Positions 47,425 through 58,810 of a stretch of DNA of 64,000 bases are shown here, piece by piece. The first letter of the stretch is position 1. The number at the start of each line of letters is the position of its first letter. Made by a program: the position numbers and the translations under genes. The notes below the pieces were generated by a model. That model searched no databases, had not been told where the DNA came from, and saw only the letters and a list, made by a program, of their open reading frames with translations. Source of the stretch: Oscillospiraceae bacterium (GTDB lineage Bacteria > Bacillota > Clostridia > Oscillospirales > Ruminococcaceae); contig JAJQDP010000005.1 in the NCBI GenBank assembly GCA_021202155.1, positions 37,260 through 101,259 of the forward strand, given 5' to 3'.

Positions 47425-48720
47425 TTAATCCAAGAATCCCTTGTAGTGACGCATCATGAGCTGAGATTCGAGCGAACGGACTGTCTCAAGAGCAACGCTT
47501 ACTACGATGAGGATCGAAGTACCGCCGAGAGCCAGGTTCGAGATGCCGGTAATCTGAGCAAAGATGATCGGGAAGATTGCTACAACGCCTAAGAAGAGTG
47601 CACCGACGAGAGTGAGCTTGTTGACTATTCTCTGGATGTAGTCCGATGTAGGCTTGCCGGGACGGATACCCGGGATGCCGCCGTTATTCTGGCGGAGGTT
47701 ATTCGCAATCTCAACCGGGTCATACTGCATCGAAATGTAGAAGTAACTGAACAGAATGATGAGGATGAAGTAGAGTGTTGCGTATACGGGATGAGTTGTG
47801 CTGAACGCGTTGTAGATGGCGTACCAGACAGTGCCCTGGGTGGGCTCGCCTGTGAACATTGCGATAGTCTGCGGGATGGACATGAAGCTCATCGCGAAGA
47901 TTATCGGCAAAACTCCTGCCATAGATACCTTGATAGGAAGATAGGTTGACTGTCCGCCATAAATCTTTCTTCCTACTACGCGCTTTGCATACTGGATAGG
48001 AACACGTCTTTCTGCGTTGTCCATGAAGACAATGAACATAATCATAGCGATGAAGATGATGATTATGATCGGGATGAGGATGATATATCCTGCAGAACCG
48101 GTGTTTGCGAGTGTTGCGAAGATGTTTCCGAACGACTGCGGAAGCTCTGCGACGATACCGGCGAAGATGAGCATTGACATGCCGTTGCCGATTCCGTTCT
48201 TGTCGATGAGAGAGCCGAGCCAGATAACGAGCATAGCACCAGCGGTGAAGCAGGCTATGATGATGATTTCGGAAAGAACCTTTGAGAAACCGGTAGTGTA
48301 GGTAAGAGCTCCTGCATTCTTAAGAGTCAGGTAATAAGCCCATGACTGGAACGCAGCGATAACGAGAGCCAAAATCTTGGTGATAAGACTTAGTCTCTTT
48401 CTGCCCTCTTCGCCTTCCTTTGCCATTCTTTCGAGCGCGGGAATCGCGAAGGTTAAAAGCTGCATAATGATCTGCGCGTTGATGTACGGTGAAACCGACA
48501 AGCACAGAAGTGTTGCTCTTGAGAAGGTACCGCCGGAGAGAGTGTTGAGGTAGCTGAACAGGTTGTTACTGCCCTCGATCATCTCTGCGATAGCGGTTGA
48601 ATCAAGAAACGGGACGGGAATATATCCGCCGAGTCTGTAGATGATGAAGATAAGGAATGTGTAGAGTAACTTCTTTCTTATCTCCGGCACCTTCCAAGCG
48701 TTTCTGAGAGTCTCTAACAC
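47425..48720 (-). CDS. secY: Preprotein translocase subunit SecY
   Basis: [23 protein letters not shown]; 10 TM pattern. Confidence 0.98.
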   Translation of the reverse strand: MLETLRNAWKVPEIRKKLLYTFLIFIIYRLGGYIPVPFLDSTAIAEMIEGSNNLFSYLNTLSGGTFSRATLLCLSVSPYINAQIIMQLLTFAIPALERMAKEGEEGRKRLSLITKILALVIAAFQSWAYYLTLKNAGALTYTTGFSKVLSEIIIIACFTAGAMLVIWLGSLIDKNGIGNGMSMLIFAGIVAELPQSFGNIFATLANTGSAGYIILIPIIIIIFIAMIMFIVFMDNAERRVPIQYAKRVVGRKIYGGQSTYLPIKVSMAGVLPIIFAMSFMSIPQTIAMFTGEPTQGTVWYAIYNAFSTTHPVYATLYFILIILFSYFYISMQYDPVEIANNLRQNNGGIPGIRPGKPTSDYIQRIVNKLTLVGALFLGVVAIFPIIFAQITGISNLALGGTSILIVVSVALETVRSLESQLMMRHYKGFLD

Positions 48721-49161
48721 TTAGATCACCTCTGCCTCTCCGCCTGCCTTCTCAATCTTCTCCTTAGCTGAAGCGGAGTAAGCGGCTGCCTTAACGGTAA
48801 GCTTCTTGGTGAGCTCTCCGTTTCCGAGTACCTTAATTCCGTTGCCCTCGTTCTTGACAATACCGGCAGCGATAAGAAGCTCGGTGTCGACGACAGTCCC
48901 GTCGACAAACTTTTCGAGATCGGAGACGTTGATTGCCGTTAACTTAGCTGCAAATATGTTGTTGAAGCCTCTCTTCGGGATTCTTCTCGCGAGTCTGGTC
49001 TGACCGCCTTCAAAGCCCGGTCTTACACCGCCGCCTGAACGCGCATTCTGACCCTTGTGTCCCTTTCCTGCTGTTTTTCCCTGTCCGGAGCCATGTCCTC
49101 TTCCGATTCTCTTGACGTCCTTGACGGAACCCTCAGCAGGTGCTAAATCGTGCAATTTCAA
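48721..49161 (-). CDS. rplO: 50S ribosomal protein L15
   Basis: [38 protein letters not shown]. Confidence 0.98.
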   Translation of the reverse strand: MKLHDLAPAEGSVKDVKRIGRGHGSGQGKTAGKGHKGQNARSGGGVRPGFEGGQTRLARRIPKRGFNNIFAAKLTAINVSDLEKFVDGTVVDTELLIAAGIVKNEGNGIKVLGNGELTKKLTVKAAAYSASAKEKIEKAGGEAEVI

Positions 49162-49183
49162 TTTATTCGCACCTCCTTAATTC

Positions 49184-49360
49184 TTATGCTTCGGTAACTT
49201 TGATAAGGTGAACGATCTTATTTATTTTACCTTGCGTCTGTGCGTTATCCGGCTGAACGGTAACGTCACCGATTTTTCTAAGACCTAAGGAGTTTGCAGT
49301 TGCGATCTGATCCTTGAGTCTGCCGTTGAGACTTTTAACAAGCTCAATTTTTACTGACAT
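49184..49360 (-). CDS. rpmD: 50S ribosomal protein L30
   Basis: KIELVKSLNGRLKDQIATANSLGLRKIGDV. Confidence 0.96.
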   Translation of the reverse strand: MSVKIELVKSLNGRLKDQIATANSLGLRKIGDVTVQPDNAQTQGKINKIVHLIKVTEA

Positions 49361-49373
49361 GATCATTTCCTCC

Positions 49374-49871
49374 TCAGATTATTTCCTTGACGGTCTTGCC
49401 TCTCTTGGCTGCCATTTCCTCGGCAGACTTGAGCTCGGCAAGTCCCGCGAATGTCGCTCTTACGACGTTGCAGGGGTTATTTGACTTCAGGGACTTTGTT
49501 CTTATGTCCTTGATGCCTGCAGCCTCGATTACGGAACGAACAGGACCTCCGGCGATAACTCCAGTACCTTCGGCGGCGGGTCTCATAAGGACTCTGCCTG
49601 CGCCGTAGACACCGACTACCTCGTGAGGAATAGTTGTTCCCTTGAGCGATACTTTTATCAGATTCTTCTTCGCATCAGCGATTCCCTTTCTGATAGCGTC
49701 GGTAACTTCTCCCGACTTTCCGATACCGTAGCCGACTGTGCCGTTGCCGTCACCTACAACGATGAGTGCGGAGAACTTCATGATACGTCCGCCCTTTACC
49801 GTCTTTGATACGCGGTTGATTGCTACAACCTTCTCGGTAAGCTCCATTTGAGAAGCGTCTATAATAGCCAA
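49374..49871 (-). CDS. rpsE: 30S ribosomal protein S5
   Basis: [32 protein letters not shown]. Confidence 0.98.
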   Translation of the reverse strand: MAIIDASQMELTEKVVAINRVSKTVKGGRIMKFSALIVVGDGNGTVGYGIGKSGEVTDAIRKGIADAKKNLIKVSLKGTTIPHEVVGVYGAGRVLMRPAAEGTGVIAGGPVRSVIEAAGIKDIRTKSLKSNNPCNVVRATFAGLAELKSAEEMAAKRGKTVKEII

Positions 49872-49887
49872 AATACGTTACCTCCTC

Positions 49888-50247
49888 TCAGAATTTAAGT
49901 CCGCCCTCACGGGCACCCTCTGCCAAAGCCGCGACACGTCCGTGATAGAGATAGCCGCCTCTGTCGAATACGACTTCCTCTATGCCCTTGTCCTTGCACT
50001 TCTCGGCGATAGCCTCGCCGACCTTCTTGGCACCTTCGACGTTTCCGCCGCTTGCTCCAAAGTCCTTATCCATGCTTGAAGCGGCGCAGAGAGTTGTTCC
50101 GGTGACGTCATCAATCACCTGAGCGTAAATATGCTTCGCTGAGCGGAAGACATTGAGTCTCGGGCATGACGCGGTTCCGCTGACCTTGGCGCGGACTCTT
50201 GCATGTCTCTTGGCTCTTGACTTAGCTCTGTCTATTGTCTTTACCAT
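49888..50247 (-). CDS. rplR: 50S ribosomal protein L18
   Basis: [31 protein letters not shown]. Confidence 0.98.
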   Translation of the reverse strand: MVKTIDRAKSRAKRHARVRAKVSGTASCPRLNVFRSAKHIYAQVIDDVTGTTLCAASSMDKDFGASGGNVEGAKKVGEAIAEKCKDKGIEEVVFDRGGYLYHGRVAALAEGAREGGLKF

Positions 50248-50265
50248 AGATTCTTTACTCCCTTA

Positions 50266-50817
50266 TTACTTCTTTGCGCCCTTACCGGCCTTGCCTTCCT
50301 TGCGGCGGATGACTTCACCGTCGTAGTGGATTCCCTTGCCCTTGTAAGGCTCAGGAGGACGCTTGGCGCGAACTTCGCAGGCAAACTGACCTACCTTCTG
50401 CTTGTCGATTCCCTTGACTACAACCTGGTTAGGCTGGGGGACATCAAGCTTGATGTCGTCAGTCTCGGAAATGGTAACCTGATGAGAATAACCAAGGTTA
50501 AGGACGACGTCCTTGCCCTGCTTTACTGCTCTGTAACCAACACCCTCGATGATGAGAGTCTTAGAGTAGCCGTTTACAACGCCCTCGACCATGTTGTGGA
50601 TAAGGGTTCTTGTAAGACCGTGAAGAGCCTTCGACTCATCCTCGTCGTTGGGACGAGCTACCTTGAGAGTTCCGTCCTCAACTGTAATGCTGAGAGTCGG
50701 ATTGAATTTCTGTGTAAGTGTTCCCTTGGGACCCTTTACAGTAACGACGTTGCCTTCTGCAACGGATACTTCAACCCCGGCAGGAACGCTGATTGGCTTT
50801 AAGCCTATTCTTGACAT
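50266..50817 (-). CDS. rplF: 50S ribosomal protein L6
   Basis: MSRIGLKPISVPAGVEVSV...KGPKGTLTQKF. Confidence 0.98.
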   Translation of the reverse strand: MSRIGLKPISVPAGVEVSVAEGNVVTVKGPKGTLTQKFNPTLSITVEDGTLKVARPNDEDESKALHGLTRTLIHNMVEGVVNGYSKTLIIEGVGYRAVKQGKDVVLNLGYSHQVTISETDDIKLDVPQPNQVVVKGIDKQKVGQFACEVRAKRPPEPYKGKGIHYDGEVIRRKEGKAGKGAKK

Positions 50818-50830
50818 AATTCAGCCCTCC

Positions 50831-51229
50831 TTACCAGACGAACGCGAGAATCTCGCCGCCTACGCCAAGCTCTCTTGCCTTCTTGTCGGTAACGATTCCC
50901 TTTGAAGTGGAAACGATAGCGATTCCAAGACCCTTGAGTACCTTGGGCATATCCTCGCAGCTCGAATAGATTCTAAGACCGGGCTTGGAAACTCTTCTGA
51001 TGCCGCTGATAACCGGTGTTCTGTTCTCGTCATATTTAAGTGTAACTCTGATGATTCCCTGCTTGCCGTCCTCAATTACCTGATAGGACTTGATGTAGCC
51101 CTCATCCTGCAAAATCTGGACGATTGACTTCTTCATATTCGACGCGGGAATATCAACTGTAGCGTGCTTTGCTGAGCTTGCATTACGAATTCTGGTCAGC
51201 AAATCAGCTATTGTATCAGTAATCTGCAT
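50831..51229 (-). CDS. rpsH: 30S ribosomal protein S8
   Basis: [22 protein letters not shown]. Confidence 0.98.
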   Translation of the reverse strand: MQITDTIADLLTRIRNASSAKHATVDIPASNMKKSIVQILQDEGYIKSYQVIEDGKQGIIRVTLKYDENRTPVISGIRRVSKPGLRIYSSCEDMPKVLKGLGIAIVSTSKGIVTDKKARELGVGGEILAFVW

Positions 51230-51249
51230 ACTTTTGCCTCCTTCGCTAA

Positions 51250-51435
51250 TTACCAGCTCGACTTCTTGACGCCAGGGATCTGACCCTCAAGCGCAAGCTT
51301 TCTGAAGCAGATACGGCAGATGCCGTACTTTCTCAGATAACCGTGAGGTCTACCGCAAATCTTGCATCTGTTGTAAGCGCGGGTCGAATACTTAGGCTTT
51401 GCCTGCTGCTTTAAAACCATTGCTTTTTTAGCCAT
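51250..51435 (-). CDS. rpsZ: 30S ribosomal protein S14 type Z (zinc)
   Basis: [38 protein letters not shown]. Confidence 0.98.
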   Translation of the reverse strand: MAKKAMVLKQQAKPKYSTRAYNRCKICGRPHGYLRKYGICRICFRKLALEGQIPGVKKSSW

Positions 51436-51450
51436 AATCTACCTCCACTC

Positions 51451-51990
51451 TTACTTTGCAAACGGAGCACCGAGCATACTCAGAAGCTCCTTTGCCTCTT
51501 CGTCGGTCTTTGCGGTCGTGATGAAGTTGATGTCCATACCGCGGACCTTGTCAACCTTGTCAAACTCGATTTCGGGGAAGATCAACTGCTCCTTGATACC
51601 GGTGGAATAGTTTCCTCTGCCGTCGAACGAATTCGGGTTGATGCCCTTGAAGTCACGAACTCTCGGGAACGCGACATTGAAAAGTCTGTCGATGAACTCA
51701 TACATCTTGTCAGATCTTAATGTAACCTTGACTCCGATGGGCATACCCTCACGGAGCTTGAAGTTTGCAACCGACTTCTTAGCCTTGCAAACTACCGGCT
51801 TCTGACCGGTGATGAGTGAAAGGTCATTCATAACTGCGTCGACAACCTTGGAGTTCTCCTTGGCCTCGCCGCAAGCTACGTTGATGACAACCTTGTCAAG
51901 CTTCGGAATCTGCATAACGTTCTTGTAGCCGAACTTCTTCATGAGTGCAGGAGCTATTTCATTGACATACTGATCTTTTAATCTTGCCAT
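51451..51990 (-). CDS. rplE: 50S ribosomal protein L5
   Basis: [43 protein letters not shown]. Confidence 0.98.
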   Translation of the reverse strand: MARLKDQYVNEIAPALMKKFGYKNVMQIPKLDKVVINVACGEAKENSKVVDAVMNDLSLITGQKPVVCKAKKSVANFKLREGMPIGVKVTLRSDKMYEFIDRLFNVAFPRVRDFKGINPNSFDGRGNYSTGIKEQLIFPEIEFDKVDKVRGMDINFITTAKTDEEAKELLSMLGAPFAK

Positions 51991-52000
51991 AACTTACCTC

Positions 52001-52324
52001 CTACTTGATTTCTGCGCCGCAACGCTTGCAAACTCTGAGCTTCTCGCCGTCAGGACCAAACTTGACGCCGGTTCTTACGCCTCTTCCGCACTTGGGGCAG
52101 ACGAGCTGAACCTTGCTTGAGTACATAGCTGCCTCAGCCTTGACGATTCCGCCGGCATCATTCTGTCTGCGGGGCTTCACGGACTTGGTCGCCATGTTGA
52201 TGCCTTCGACTATTACCTTGCCCTCCTTGGGGGATACAGCAAGAACTTTTCCCTTCTTGCCCTTGTCCTTACCACTGAGAACTACTACTGAGTCGCCAGT
52301 CTTAACGTGAATCTTGTTATTCAT
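52001..52324 (-). CDS. rplX: 50S ribosomal protein L24 with zinc-ribbon-like Cys motifs
   Basis: HVKTGDSVVVLSGKDKGKKGKVLAV; LVCPKCGRGVRTGVKFGPDGEKLRVCKRCGAEIK. Confidence 0.97.
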   Translation of the reverse strand: MNNKIHVKTGDSVVVLSGKDKGKKGKVLAVSPKEGKVIVEGINMATKSVKPRRQNDAGGIVKAEAAMYSSKVQLVCPKCGRGVRTGVKFGPDGEKLRVCKRCGAEIK

Positions 52325-52341
52325 ATTACCTCGGCTCCTCC

Positions 52342-52710
52342 TTACAGTACCTCGGGTGCGAGCGACAGGATCTTGACATAGTCGTTGTCCCTGAGTTCAC
52401 GGGCTACCGGCCCGAAGATTCTCGTTCCCCTCGGTGTCTTGTCTTCCTTGATTATAACAGCTGCGTTCTCGTCGAAACGGATATAGGTTCCGTCCTCACG
52501 ACGAAGACCGGATGCTGAACGAACAATTACTGCTTTTACTACGTCGCCCTTCTTGACCATGCCGCCGGGTGCAGCCTTCTTGACTGACGCTACGACTACA
52601 TCGCCGATGTTGGCGTATCTCCTGCGGGTGCCGCCCAAAACTCTGATGCACTGGAGTTCCTTGGCTCCGGTGTTGTCAGCGGCTTTGAGTCTTGTCTGCA
52701 TTTGTATCAC
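52342..52710 (-). CDS. rplN: 50S ribosomal protein L14
   Basis: [27 protein letters not shown]. Confidence 0.98.
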   Translation of the reverse strand: MIQMQTRLKAADNTGAKELQCIRVLGGTRRRYANIGDVVVASVKKAAPGGMVKKGDVVKAVIVRSASGLRREDGTYIRFDENAAVIIKEDKTPRGTRIFGPVARELRDNDYVKILSLAPEVL

Positions 52711-52872
52711 AGCAAGTTCCTCCTTTCAGTATTAAAGAAATCTGAGTGCCGGATCCGTTATTCACCGACCCTCGTTTACTCTTCGGGTTTGGGATTGCGT
52801 ATTTTGAAACACAGCCCGGAGTCACAACAGTGCTCCTTCTGCCAGCGTCAAAACTCGCACCCACGCCCTCAA

Positions 52873-53130
52873 TTACTTAGCCTGCTCTACAACCCTGACG
52901 AGTCTCCATCTCTTGTCCTTGGACAGAGGTCTTGTCTCCATGATTTCGACCTTGTCTCCGGTGTGTGCGACGTTCTCCTCGTCATGAGCCTTGAACTTGA
53001 CCGTTCTCTTGATAATCTTGCCATACAAAGGGTGTCTTACGTTGTCCTCGATAGCGACTACGATTGTTTTGTCCATCTTGTCGGAAACAACCTTGCCGAC
53101 CCTTGTCTTTCTAAGCTTTCTTTCGCTCAC
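52873..53130 (-). CDS. rpsQ: 30S ribosomal protein S17
   Basis: [37 protein letters not shown]. Confidence 0.98.
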   Translation of the reverse strand: MSERKLRKTRVGKVVSDKMDKTIVVAIEDNVRHPLYGKIIKRTVKFKAHDEENVAHTGDKVEIMETRPLSKDKRWRLVRVVEQAK

Positions 53131-53153
53131 AGTAAATCCTCCTTCTTCGCGGC

Positions 53154-53345
53154 TTACTTGGACTCTTGCTCGCGAATAACAGTCTTGATACGAGCAATAT
53201 CCTTCTTAACAGCCTTGATTCTCATGGGGTTGTCGAGCTGATTTACAGCGTGCTGGAAGCGAAGGTTGAAAAGCTCTTTCCTTAAGTCGTCGAGCTTCTT
53301 GTCCATCTCGACGGGAGTCATTTCTCTTATCTCACTGACCTTCAT
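53154..53345 (-). CDS. rpmC: 50S ribosomal protein L29
   Basis: [44 protein letters not shown]. Confidence 0.98.
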   Translation of the reverse strand: MKVSEIREMTPVEMDKKLDDLRKELFNLRFQHAVNQLDNPMRIKAVKKDIARIKTVIREQESK

Positions 53346-53785
53346 TATTGCTCACCACCCGTTTCTGAAGCTTCTTCTTCGCCTTTTTTAACAAACTTGC
53401 ACTTGATGGGCAGCTTGTGCATTGCAAGACGCATAGCCTCTCTTGCAACATCTTCGGACACGCCTGCGATCTCGAACATAACTCTGCCCGGCTTGACAAC
53501 CGCTACCCAGTACTCAGGAGTACCTTTACCGGAACCCATTCGGAGTCCTAAAGCCTTGGTCGTTACAGGCTTGTCAGGGAAAATCTTGATCCAAACCTGT
53601 CCACCACGCTTGATGTAACGTGTCATTGCGATACGAGCCGCCTCAATCTGGGCTGAGGTGATCCATGCCGGCTGGAGAGCCTGAAGTCCATACTCGCCGT
53701 ATGCAACCTTGTTTCCTCTCGTAGCCTTGCCCTTCATGCGTCCGCGCTGCTGCTTACGATATTTTACTCTCTTTGGAAGTAACAT
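53345..53785 (-). CDS. rplP: 50S ribosomal protein L16
   Basis: [37 protein letters not shown]. Confidence 0.98.
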   Translation of the reverse strand: MLLPKRVKYRKQQRGRMKGKATRGNKVAYGEYGLQALQPAWITSAQIEAARIAMTRYIKRGGQVWIKIFPDKPVTTKALGLRMGSGKGTPEYWVAVVKPGRVMFEIAGVSEDVAREAMRLAMHKLPIKCKFVKKGEEEASETGGEQ

Positions 53786-54600
53786 TACTTATTACCTCCT
53801 TCTTTGTTCTGATTGCGTCTCTCGCCGCGATTTTCGTAGTTACGGTTGCCGTCCCTATTCTGTCTCGGTCTTGAGTTGCCGTTTCTGTCGCCACGACGTC
53901 TGTCGTCGCCAGATCTCGGCTTGCGGTTTCTGCGGTTATCGGGAGCCTTCTCCTCGGTCTTGGAAATCTCGCCCTTGAGAACCTCTCCCTTGTAGATCCA
54001 GACCTTGATTCCGATCTTGCCGTAGGTTGTGTTAGCCTCAGCGAAGCCGTAGTCAATGTCAGCTCTGATGGTCTGAAGCGGGATGGTGCCTTCGTGGTAG
54101 CTCTCGCTCCTTGCGATTTCAGCACCGCCGAGTCTTCCGCCTGCCTTGACCTTGATACCCTTAGCTCCAAGCTTCATTGCTCTGCTGATGGCACCCTTCA
54201 TAGCTCTTCTGAAGGAGATTCTGTTCTCCAGATCGAGGGCTATCTTTTCGGCTACCAACTGAGCGTTGAGGTCGGGAGACTTGATTTCGATGATGTTAAG
54301 GCTTACGGTCTTGCCAATCTTAGCCTCAATATCGTGTCTCAGCTTCTCAACAGCCTCGCCGCCTCTGCCGATTACGATACCGGGCTTGGCGCACCAGATG
54401 TTGATTTTCACCTTGTCAGCGAATCCTTCGATTTCAATCTTCGGAACACCGGCGGAATACAGAGTCTTCTTTACGTACTTACGGATGTTGTAGTCCTCTA
54501 CAAGAGTGTCGCCGAAAGTACTCTTATCTGCAAACCAGCGGGAATCCCAGTCCTTGATTATTCCGACACGCATACCGTGCGGGTTTACTTTTTGTCCCAT
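53785..54600 (-). CDS. rpsC: 30S ribosomal protein S3 with long charged C-terminal tail
   Basis: [33 protein letters not shown]; tail [41 protein letters not shown]. Confidence 0.98.
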   Translation of the reverse strand: MGQKVNPHGMRVGIIKDWDSRWFADKSTFGDTLVEDYNIRKYVKKTLYSAGVPKIEIEGFADKVKINIWCAKPGIVIGRGGEAVEKLRHDIEAKIGKTVSLNIIEIKSPDLNAQLVAEKIALDLENRISFRRAMKGAISRAMKLGAKGIKVKAGGRLGGAEIARSESYHEGTIPLQTIRADIDYGFAEANTTYGKIGIKVWIYKGEVLKGEISKTEEKAPDNRRNRKPRSGDDRRRGDRNGNSRPRQNRDGNRNYENRGERRNQNKEGGNK

Positions 54601-54618
54601 AGTTTACCTCCTGCCGCC

Positions 54619-54954
54619 TTATTCCATTTCACCGAGAACTACAGTAACGTTTGAAGTTCTCTTGAGAATCTTGTGTCCTCTGCCCTTTGATACAGGCTGC
54701 ATTCTCTTCATGGTCGGTCCCGGACTGACATAGCACTCTTTGACATAAAGATTCTTCTTGTCAAGTCCGAAGTTGTTCTCTGCGTTAGCCGTAGCCGAGT
54801 TCAGGAGCTTCTCCAGATACTCACAGGCAGCCTTAGGAGTATGCTTTACGATTGCCAATGCTGTCTCGAGGTCTTTTCCTCTGATAAGGTTGAGGACAAT
54901 TTCGACCTTGCGAGGAGCAATGCGTGCAGTCTTTAATACTGCTCTTGCTTCCAT
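54619..54954 (-). CDS. rplV: 50S ribosomal protein L22
   Basis: MEARAVLKTARIAPRKVEIVLNLIRGKDLETAL. Confidence 0.98.
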   Translation of the reverse strand: MEARAVLKTARIAPRKVEIVLNLIRGKDLETALAIVKHTPKAACEYLEKLLNSATANAENNFGLDKKNLYVKECYVSPGPTMKRMQPVSKGRGHKILKRTSNVTVVLGEME

Positions 54955-54968
54955 CTAAATCTCCTCCT

Positions 54969-55250
54969 TTACTTGCCGTTGTTGGAAGTCTTTGAACCGG
55001 CGTGACCCTTGAAGGTTCTCGTCGGTGCGAACTCACCAAGTCTGTGTCCGACCATGTCCTCAGTGACATATACCGGAACATGCTTGCGTCCGTCGTGGAC
55101 GGCAAATGTGTGTCCCACGAATTCGGGGAAGATAACGGATGCTCTTGACCATGTCTTGATGGCTTTCTTCTCGCCCGTCTCGTTCATGGCAACTACTTTC
55201 TTATAAAGGGATTCCTGTACGAATGGTCCCTTCTTAATGCTTCTGCCCAT
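54969..55250 (-). CDS. rpsS: 30S ribosomal protein S19
   Basis: [19 protein letters not shown]. Confidence 0.98.
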   Translation of the reverse strand: MGRSIKKGPFVQESLYKKVVAMNETGEKKAIKTWSRASVIFPEFVGHTFAVHDGRKHVPVYVTEDMVGHRLGEFAPTRTFKGHAGSKTSNNGK

Positions 55251-55272
55251 TATTCATCTGCCTCCCTTCGCA

Positions 55273-56106
55273 TTACTTGGCGTTACGACGCTTGACTATG
55301 AACTTGTCAGTGCGGTTCTTCTTCTTACGAGTCTTGTAACCCATAGTAGGCTTGCCCCAGGGTGTTACAGGTGAAGGACGTCCGACAGGGGATTTGCCTT
55401 CGCCACCGCCGTGAGGGTGGTCATTCGGGTTCATAACAGAACCACGGACTGTGGGTCTTACGCCCATGTGACGCTTTCTTCCTGCCTTGCCGAGGTGAAC
55501 GTTCTCATGGTCGATGTTGCCGACCTGTCCGATTGTTGCCATGCAGTTTGCAGGAACATATCTCATTTCACCGGAGGGAAGTCTTACGAGAACCTTGTCG
55601 TTCTCACGTCCCATAAGCTGAGCCATGTTGCCGGCGGAACGGACAAGCTGTGCGCCCTTGCCGGGATAAAGCTCGATATTGTGGATGAACGTACCAACGG
55701 GGATGTTCATAAGAGGAAGTGCATTGCCCGGCTTGATGTCGGCGTCCGCGCCAGCTCTTACGGTGTCACCGACGTTAAGCCCGTTCGGTGCGATGATGTA
55801 TCTCTTCTCGCCGTCCTCATACTGCACAAGTGCAATGTGAGCGGAACGGTTCGGATCGTATTCAAGGGTAAGAACCTTGGCATCCATGCCGGTCTTATCT
55901 CTCTTGAAGTCGATTACACGATACTTTTTTCTTTCGCCGCCGCCGTGATGACGGACGGTGATTCTGCCATAGCTGTTTCTGCCGGCGGTTTTCTTCTTGG
56001 GTTCAAGAAGGCTTCTCTCCGGCTTAACCTTGGACAAGCCGCTGTAGTCGGTAACGGTCATACCTCTGCGACCGTTGGTAGTCGGCTTGTAGCTCTTTAT
56101 AGCCAT
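55273..56106 (-). CDS. rplB: 50S ribosomal protein L2
   Basis: [53 protein letters not shown]. Confidence 0.98.
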   Translation of the reverse strand: MAIKSYKPTTNGRRGMTVTDYSGLSKVKPERSLLEPKKKTAGRNSYGRITVRHHGGGERKKYRVIDFKRDKTGMDAKVLTLEYDPNRSAHIALVQYEDGEKRYIIAPNGLNVGDTVRAGADADIKPGNALPLMNIPVGTFIHNIELYPGKGAQLVRSAGNMAQLMGRENDKVLVRLPSGEMRYVPANCMATIGQVGNIDHENVHLGKAGRKRHMGVRPTVRGSVMNPNDHPHGGGEGKSPVGRPSPVTPWGKPTMGYKTRKKKNRTDKFIVKRRNAK

Positions 56107-56296
56107 GTAATTTTTCACTCCTTATTAGTGTTTTGCGGGCTGCACTGGCAGGTACTGCCATGCAGTGTCCCATACATACCGTGCAGGTCTCCCCGCACCA
56201 GTAACGTTTGCCGGAATGTGAGAGTAAGCGTCCGCCCTGTGCTTCCGCCCTCTCAGGCTCATTCCCTGCGGTTCGGTCTTCGTGACCCTCGACCTA

Positions 56297-56593
56297 TCAG
56301 ATCATGCCGTCAAAGAAGGCGATGGTCTTTGAGCCCTCGGCAAGCGTAACGATTGCCTTTTTCCAGTCTGAGGTCTTGCCCTCAGTTCTGCCCATTCTGC
56401 GGTTGCGACCGCGAACGGAGATTGTGTGAACCTTGGCAACCTTGACACCGAAGATTTCCTCAACGGCGTCCTTGATTTCGATCTTGTTGGCTGTCTTTGC
56501 AACCTTGAAGGTGTACTTGCCAGCCTGAAGATCCTCCATAGAAGCTTCGGTGATAACCGGCTTCAGAATGATGTCCTGAGCAACCTTTTCCAT
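56297..56593 (-). CDS. rplW: 50S ribosomal protein L23
   Basis: IILKPVITEASMEDLQAGKYTFKVAKTANKIEIKDAVEEIFGVKV. Confidence 0.97.
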   Translation of the reverse strand: MEKVAQDIILKPVITEASMEDLQAGKYTFKVAKTANKIEIKDAVEEIFGVKVAKVHTISVRGRNRRMGRTEGKTSDWKKAIVTLAEGSKTIAFFDGMI

Positions 56594-57216
56594 CAGCAGT
56601 AAACCTCCTCGATCTTGGTGACGGCGTCCTTTGCGACAACGAACTTGTTGCAGTTAAGGATGTCGTAAACGTTCAGAGTGTTCACAAGAGTTGTCTTTAC
56701 TCCGGGAATATTTCTTGCACTCTTGATGACCTTCTCATCGGATGCGGGCATTACTATAAGAGTCTTGCCCTCTGCTCCGAGTGCCGAAAGCATCGAAACG
56801 ACGTTCTTTGTCTTGATTTCGTCGAAGCTGATGCTGTCAACTACGACTACCTCGTTCTCTAAAAGCTTTGAAGAAAGAGCCGACTTCATAGCGAGTCTTC
56901 TTGTCTTCTTGTTGACTGTGAATCTGTAGCTACGAGGCTTAGGACCAAGTGCCACGCCGCCGTGTGTCCACTGCGGAGAACGGATTGAGCCCTGTCTTGC
57001 ATGACCGGTACCCTTTTGTCTCCAGGGCTTCTTGCCGCCGCCGGATACCTCTGTTCTTGTGAGTGTGGACTGAGTGCCCAGTCTCTGATTTGCGAGATAA
57101 TTGACAACCATTGTGTGCATGACAGCGGTGTTGGGTTCGATTCCCCAGATGCTGTCGTTAAGCTCAGTGTCGGCAACTACATTGCCTTTAATATCGTATA
57201 CGGAAACCTTTGACAT
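56593..57216 (-). CDS. rplD: 50S ribosomal protein L4
   Basis: [42 protein letters not shown]. Confidence 0.98.
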   Translation of the reverse strand: MSKVSVYDIKGNVVADTELNDSIWGIEPNTAVMHTMVVNYLANQRLGTQSTLTRTEVSGGGKKPWRQKGTGHARQGSIRSPQWTHGGVALGPKPRSYRFTVNKKTRRLAMKSALSSKLLENEVVVVDSISFDEIKTKNVVSMLSALGAEGKTLIVMPASDEKVIKSARNIPGVKTTLVNTLNVYDILNCNKFVVAKDAVTKIEEVYC

Positions 57217-57233
57217 TGTACTTCCTCCTTCCA

Positions 57234-57869
57234 CTAAGCCTTCTTGACGCTGTTGCAGACGGTAACGATACCGTTCTTGGGACCAGGGATAGCTCCCTTG
57301 ACAGCGATTAAGTTGTTCTCGGCGTCAACCTTGATAACTTCGAGATTCTGGATAGTGACTCTCTCAGCTCCCAAGTGACCCGGCATTTTCTTTCCCTTGT
57401 AGATTCTTGACGGGCTGGAGCAAGCGTTCATGGAACCTGCCTCGCGGTGAACAGGACCTGTACCGTGGGTTTCCTTGAGTCTGTGGGTGTTCCAACGCTT
57501 GATAGTGCCGGAAAATCCTTTACCCTTGCTTGTGCCGCAAACGTCGACTATCTCGCCCTCAGCGAAGATGTCAGCCTTTACGATGTCGCCTACGTTGACA
57601 GAAGAGATGTCCTCAAGTCTGAATTCCTTGAGAGTCTTCTTGAGTGCTACGTCAGCCTTCTTGAAATGACCTGTGAGAGGCTTCTTTAAGCTCTTTGCGG
57701 TGGCGTCGCCGAACCCGAGCTGCACGGCTTCATAGCCGTCGTTCTCGGCAGTCTTCTTCTGGACTACCACGCAAGGACCTGCCTCGATGACCGATACGGG
57801 AATGACTCTTCCCTTATCGTCGAAGACCTGGGTCATACCGATCTTCTTTCCGATGATGCCTTTCTTCAT
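57234..57869 (-). CDS. rplC: 50S ribosomal protein L3
   Basis: [33 protein letters not shown]. Confidence 0.98.
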   Translation of the reverse strand: MKKGIIGKKIGMTQVFDDKGRVIPVSVIEAGPCVVVQKKTAENDGYEAVQLGFGDATAKSLKKPLTGHFKKADVALKKTLKEFRLEDISSVNVGDIVKADIFAEGEIVDVCGTSKGKGFSGTIKRWNTHRLKETHGTGPVHREAGSMNACSSPSRIYKGKKMPGHLGAERVTIQNLEVIKVDAENNLIAVKGAIPGPKNGIVTVCNSVKKA

Positions 57870-57961
57870 TTTGTTTCCTCCTAATGGTTATTGGTCGGAC
57901 TACCCGACTTGACCTGTCGCGGGACTTCGCTGAGAAATCAAAGCTCGATTTCCTTGGGAGA

Positions 57962-58276
57962 TTACTTGATCTCCATTACGATGTCCACACCGGCGGGAAG
58001 CTCAAGATTCTGCAGAGCCGCAGTTGTGTCGTTGGTGGGGTGAAGCACGTCGATAAGTCTCTTGTGAGTTCTCATCTCGAACTGCTCACGGCTGTCCTTG
58101 TTGACAAATACAGAGCGGAGAACGGTAACAATTTCTCTCTCAGTGGGAAGAGGAATCGGTCCCGAAACCTGTGCGCCCGAACGCTTTGCCGCCTCGACTA
58201 TCTTTGCCGCTGCCGCATCGACGTTAGTGTGCTCATAGCCCTTGATCTTGATTCTGATTTTCTCATTGACTGCCAT
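57962..58276 (-). CDS. rpsJ: 30S ribosomal protein S10
   Basis: [41 protein letters not shown]. Confidence 0.98.
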   Translation of the reverse strand: MAVNEKIRIKIKGYEHTNVDAAAAKIVEAAKRSGAQVSGPIPLPTEREIVTVLRSVFVNKDSREQFEMRTHKRLIDVLHPTNDTTAALQNLELPAGVDIVMEIK

Positions 58277-58676
58277 TAAAAACGCCTCCTTAAAGCTTAC
58301 GATTATTGGGGGCTGGGATTATCCCATCTGTTTTTTAACACGAATCCGTGTGTTTCGTGCCCCTCCATGAAAAAAGCCGAAAAATCTTGTTTTCGGCGGG
58401 ACACATAATTCGCATCGGAGCTTTGGTTCTGACTCAAAGGCGCAAAATCGCCCTTCATCCGCTTCACCTTTCGCAGTTACAAGTTGCAAGCTCGCTCACA
58501 CTCATGTCTCCACTCATGTGTGCCACCCGCTCTGCACCGCTCCCGGCAAGCACTCAGTACCACAGTACCGTGTTGCTATTACAGTCGCCCGGTTTAAAAT
58601 CGGACATACTCGGCTGAAATTACCCGGCAAACCGCCGGCAACCTCCAGCTTCAACGCATATCTTTTGCAGTCACGC
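58277..58676 (-). promoter_or_regulatory. Long structured leader of the S10 operon with internal terminator (candidate attenuator)
   Basis: Promoter-to-rpsJ distance about 400 nt; terminator at 58370-58397; several hairpins. Confidence 0.6.
58370..58397 (-). terminator. Intrinsic terminator within rpsJ leader
   Basis: Minus strand GCCGAAAACAAGATTTTTCGGC then TTTTTTC. Confidence 0.8.
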
Positions 58677-58683
58677 AGTGATT

Positions 58684-58712
58684 ATATTATCACTTTTAAT
58701 TCCGGACGTCAA
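58684..58712 (-). promoter_or_regulatory. S10 operon promoter
   Basis: Minus strand TTGACG - 17 nt - TAATAT. Confidence 0.75.
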
Positions 58713-58810
58713 GAGGATTTCGGGTAAATGTTTTAAAAATATGGTGTAGAAAATTTGGGGATTTTATGGGTGTGGATTTGTGCAGGGTGCATAAATTCGC
58801 TTTTCTGTAT

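Noticed and set aside
55411-56349. 312-aa plus-strand ORF across rplB
   Set aside because: Antisense to rplB; codon-mirror artefact.
58480-58560. T-box-like string GCGGGTGGCACAC in the rpsJ leader
   Set aside because: Only partial match to AGGGTGGNACCGCG, no specifier-stem pattern recognised, and rpsJ is not a usual T-box target.
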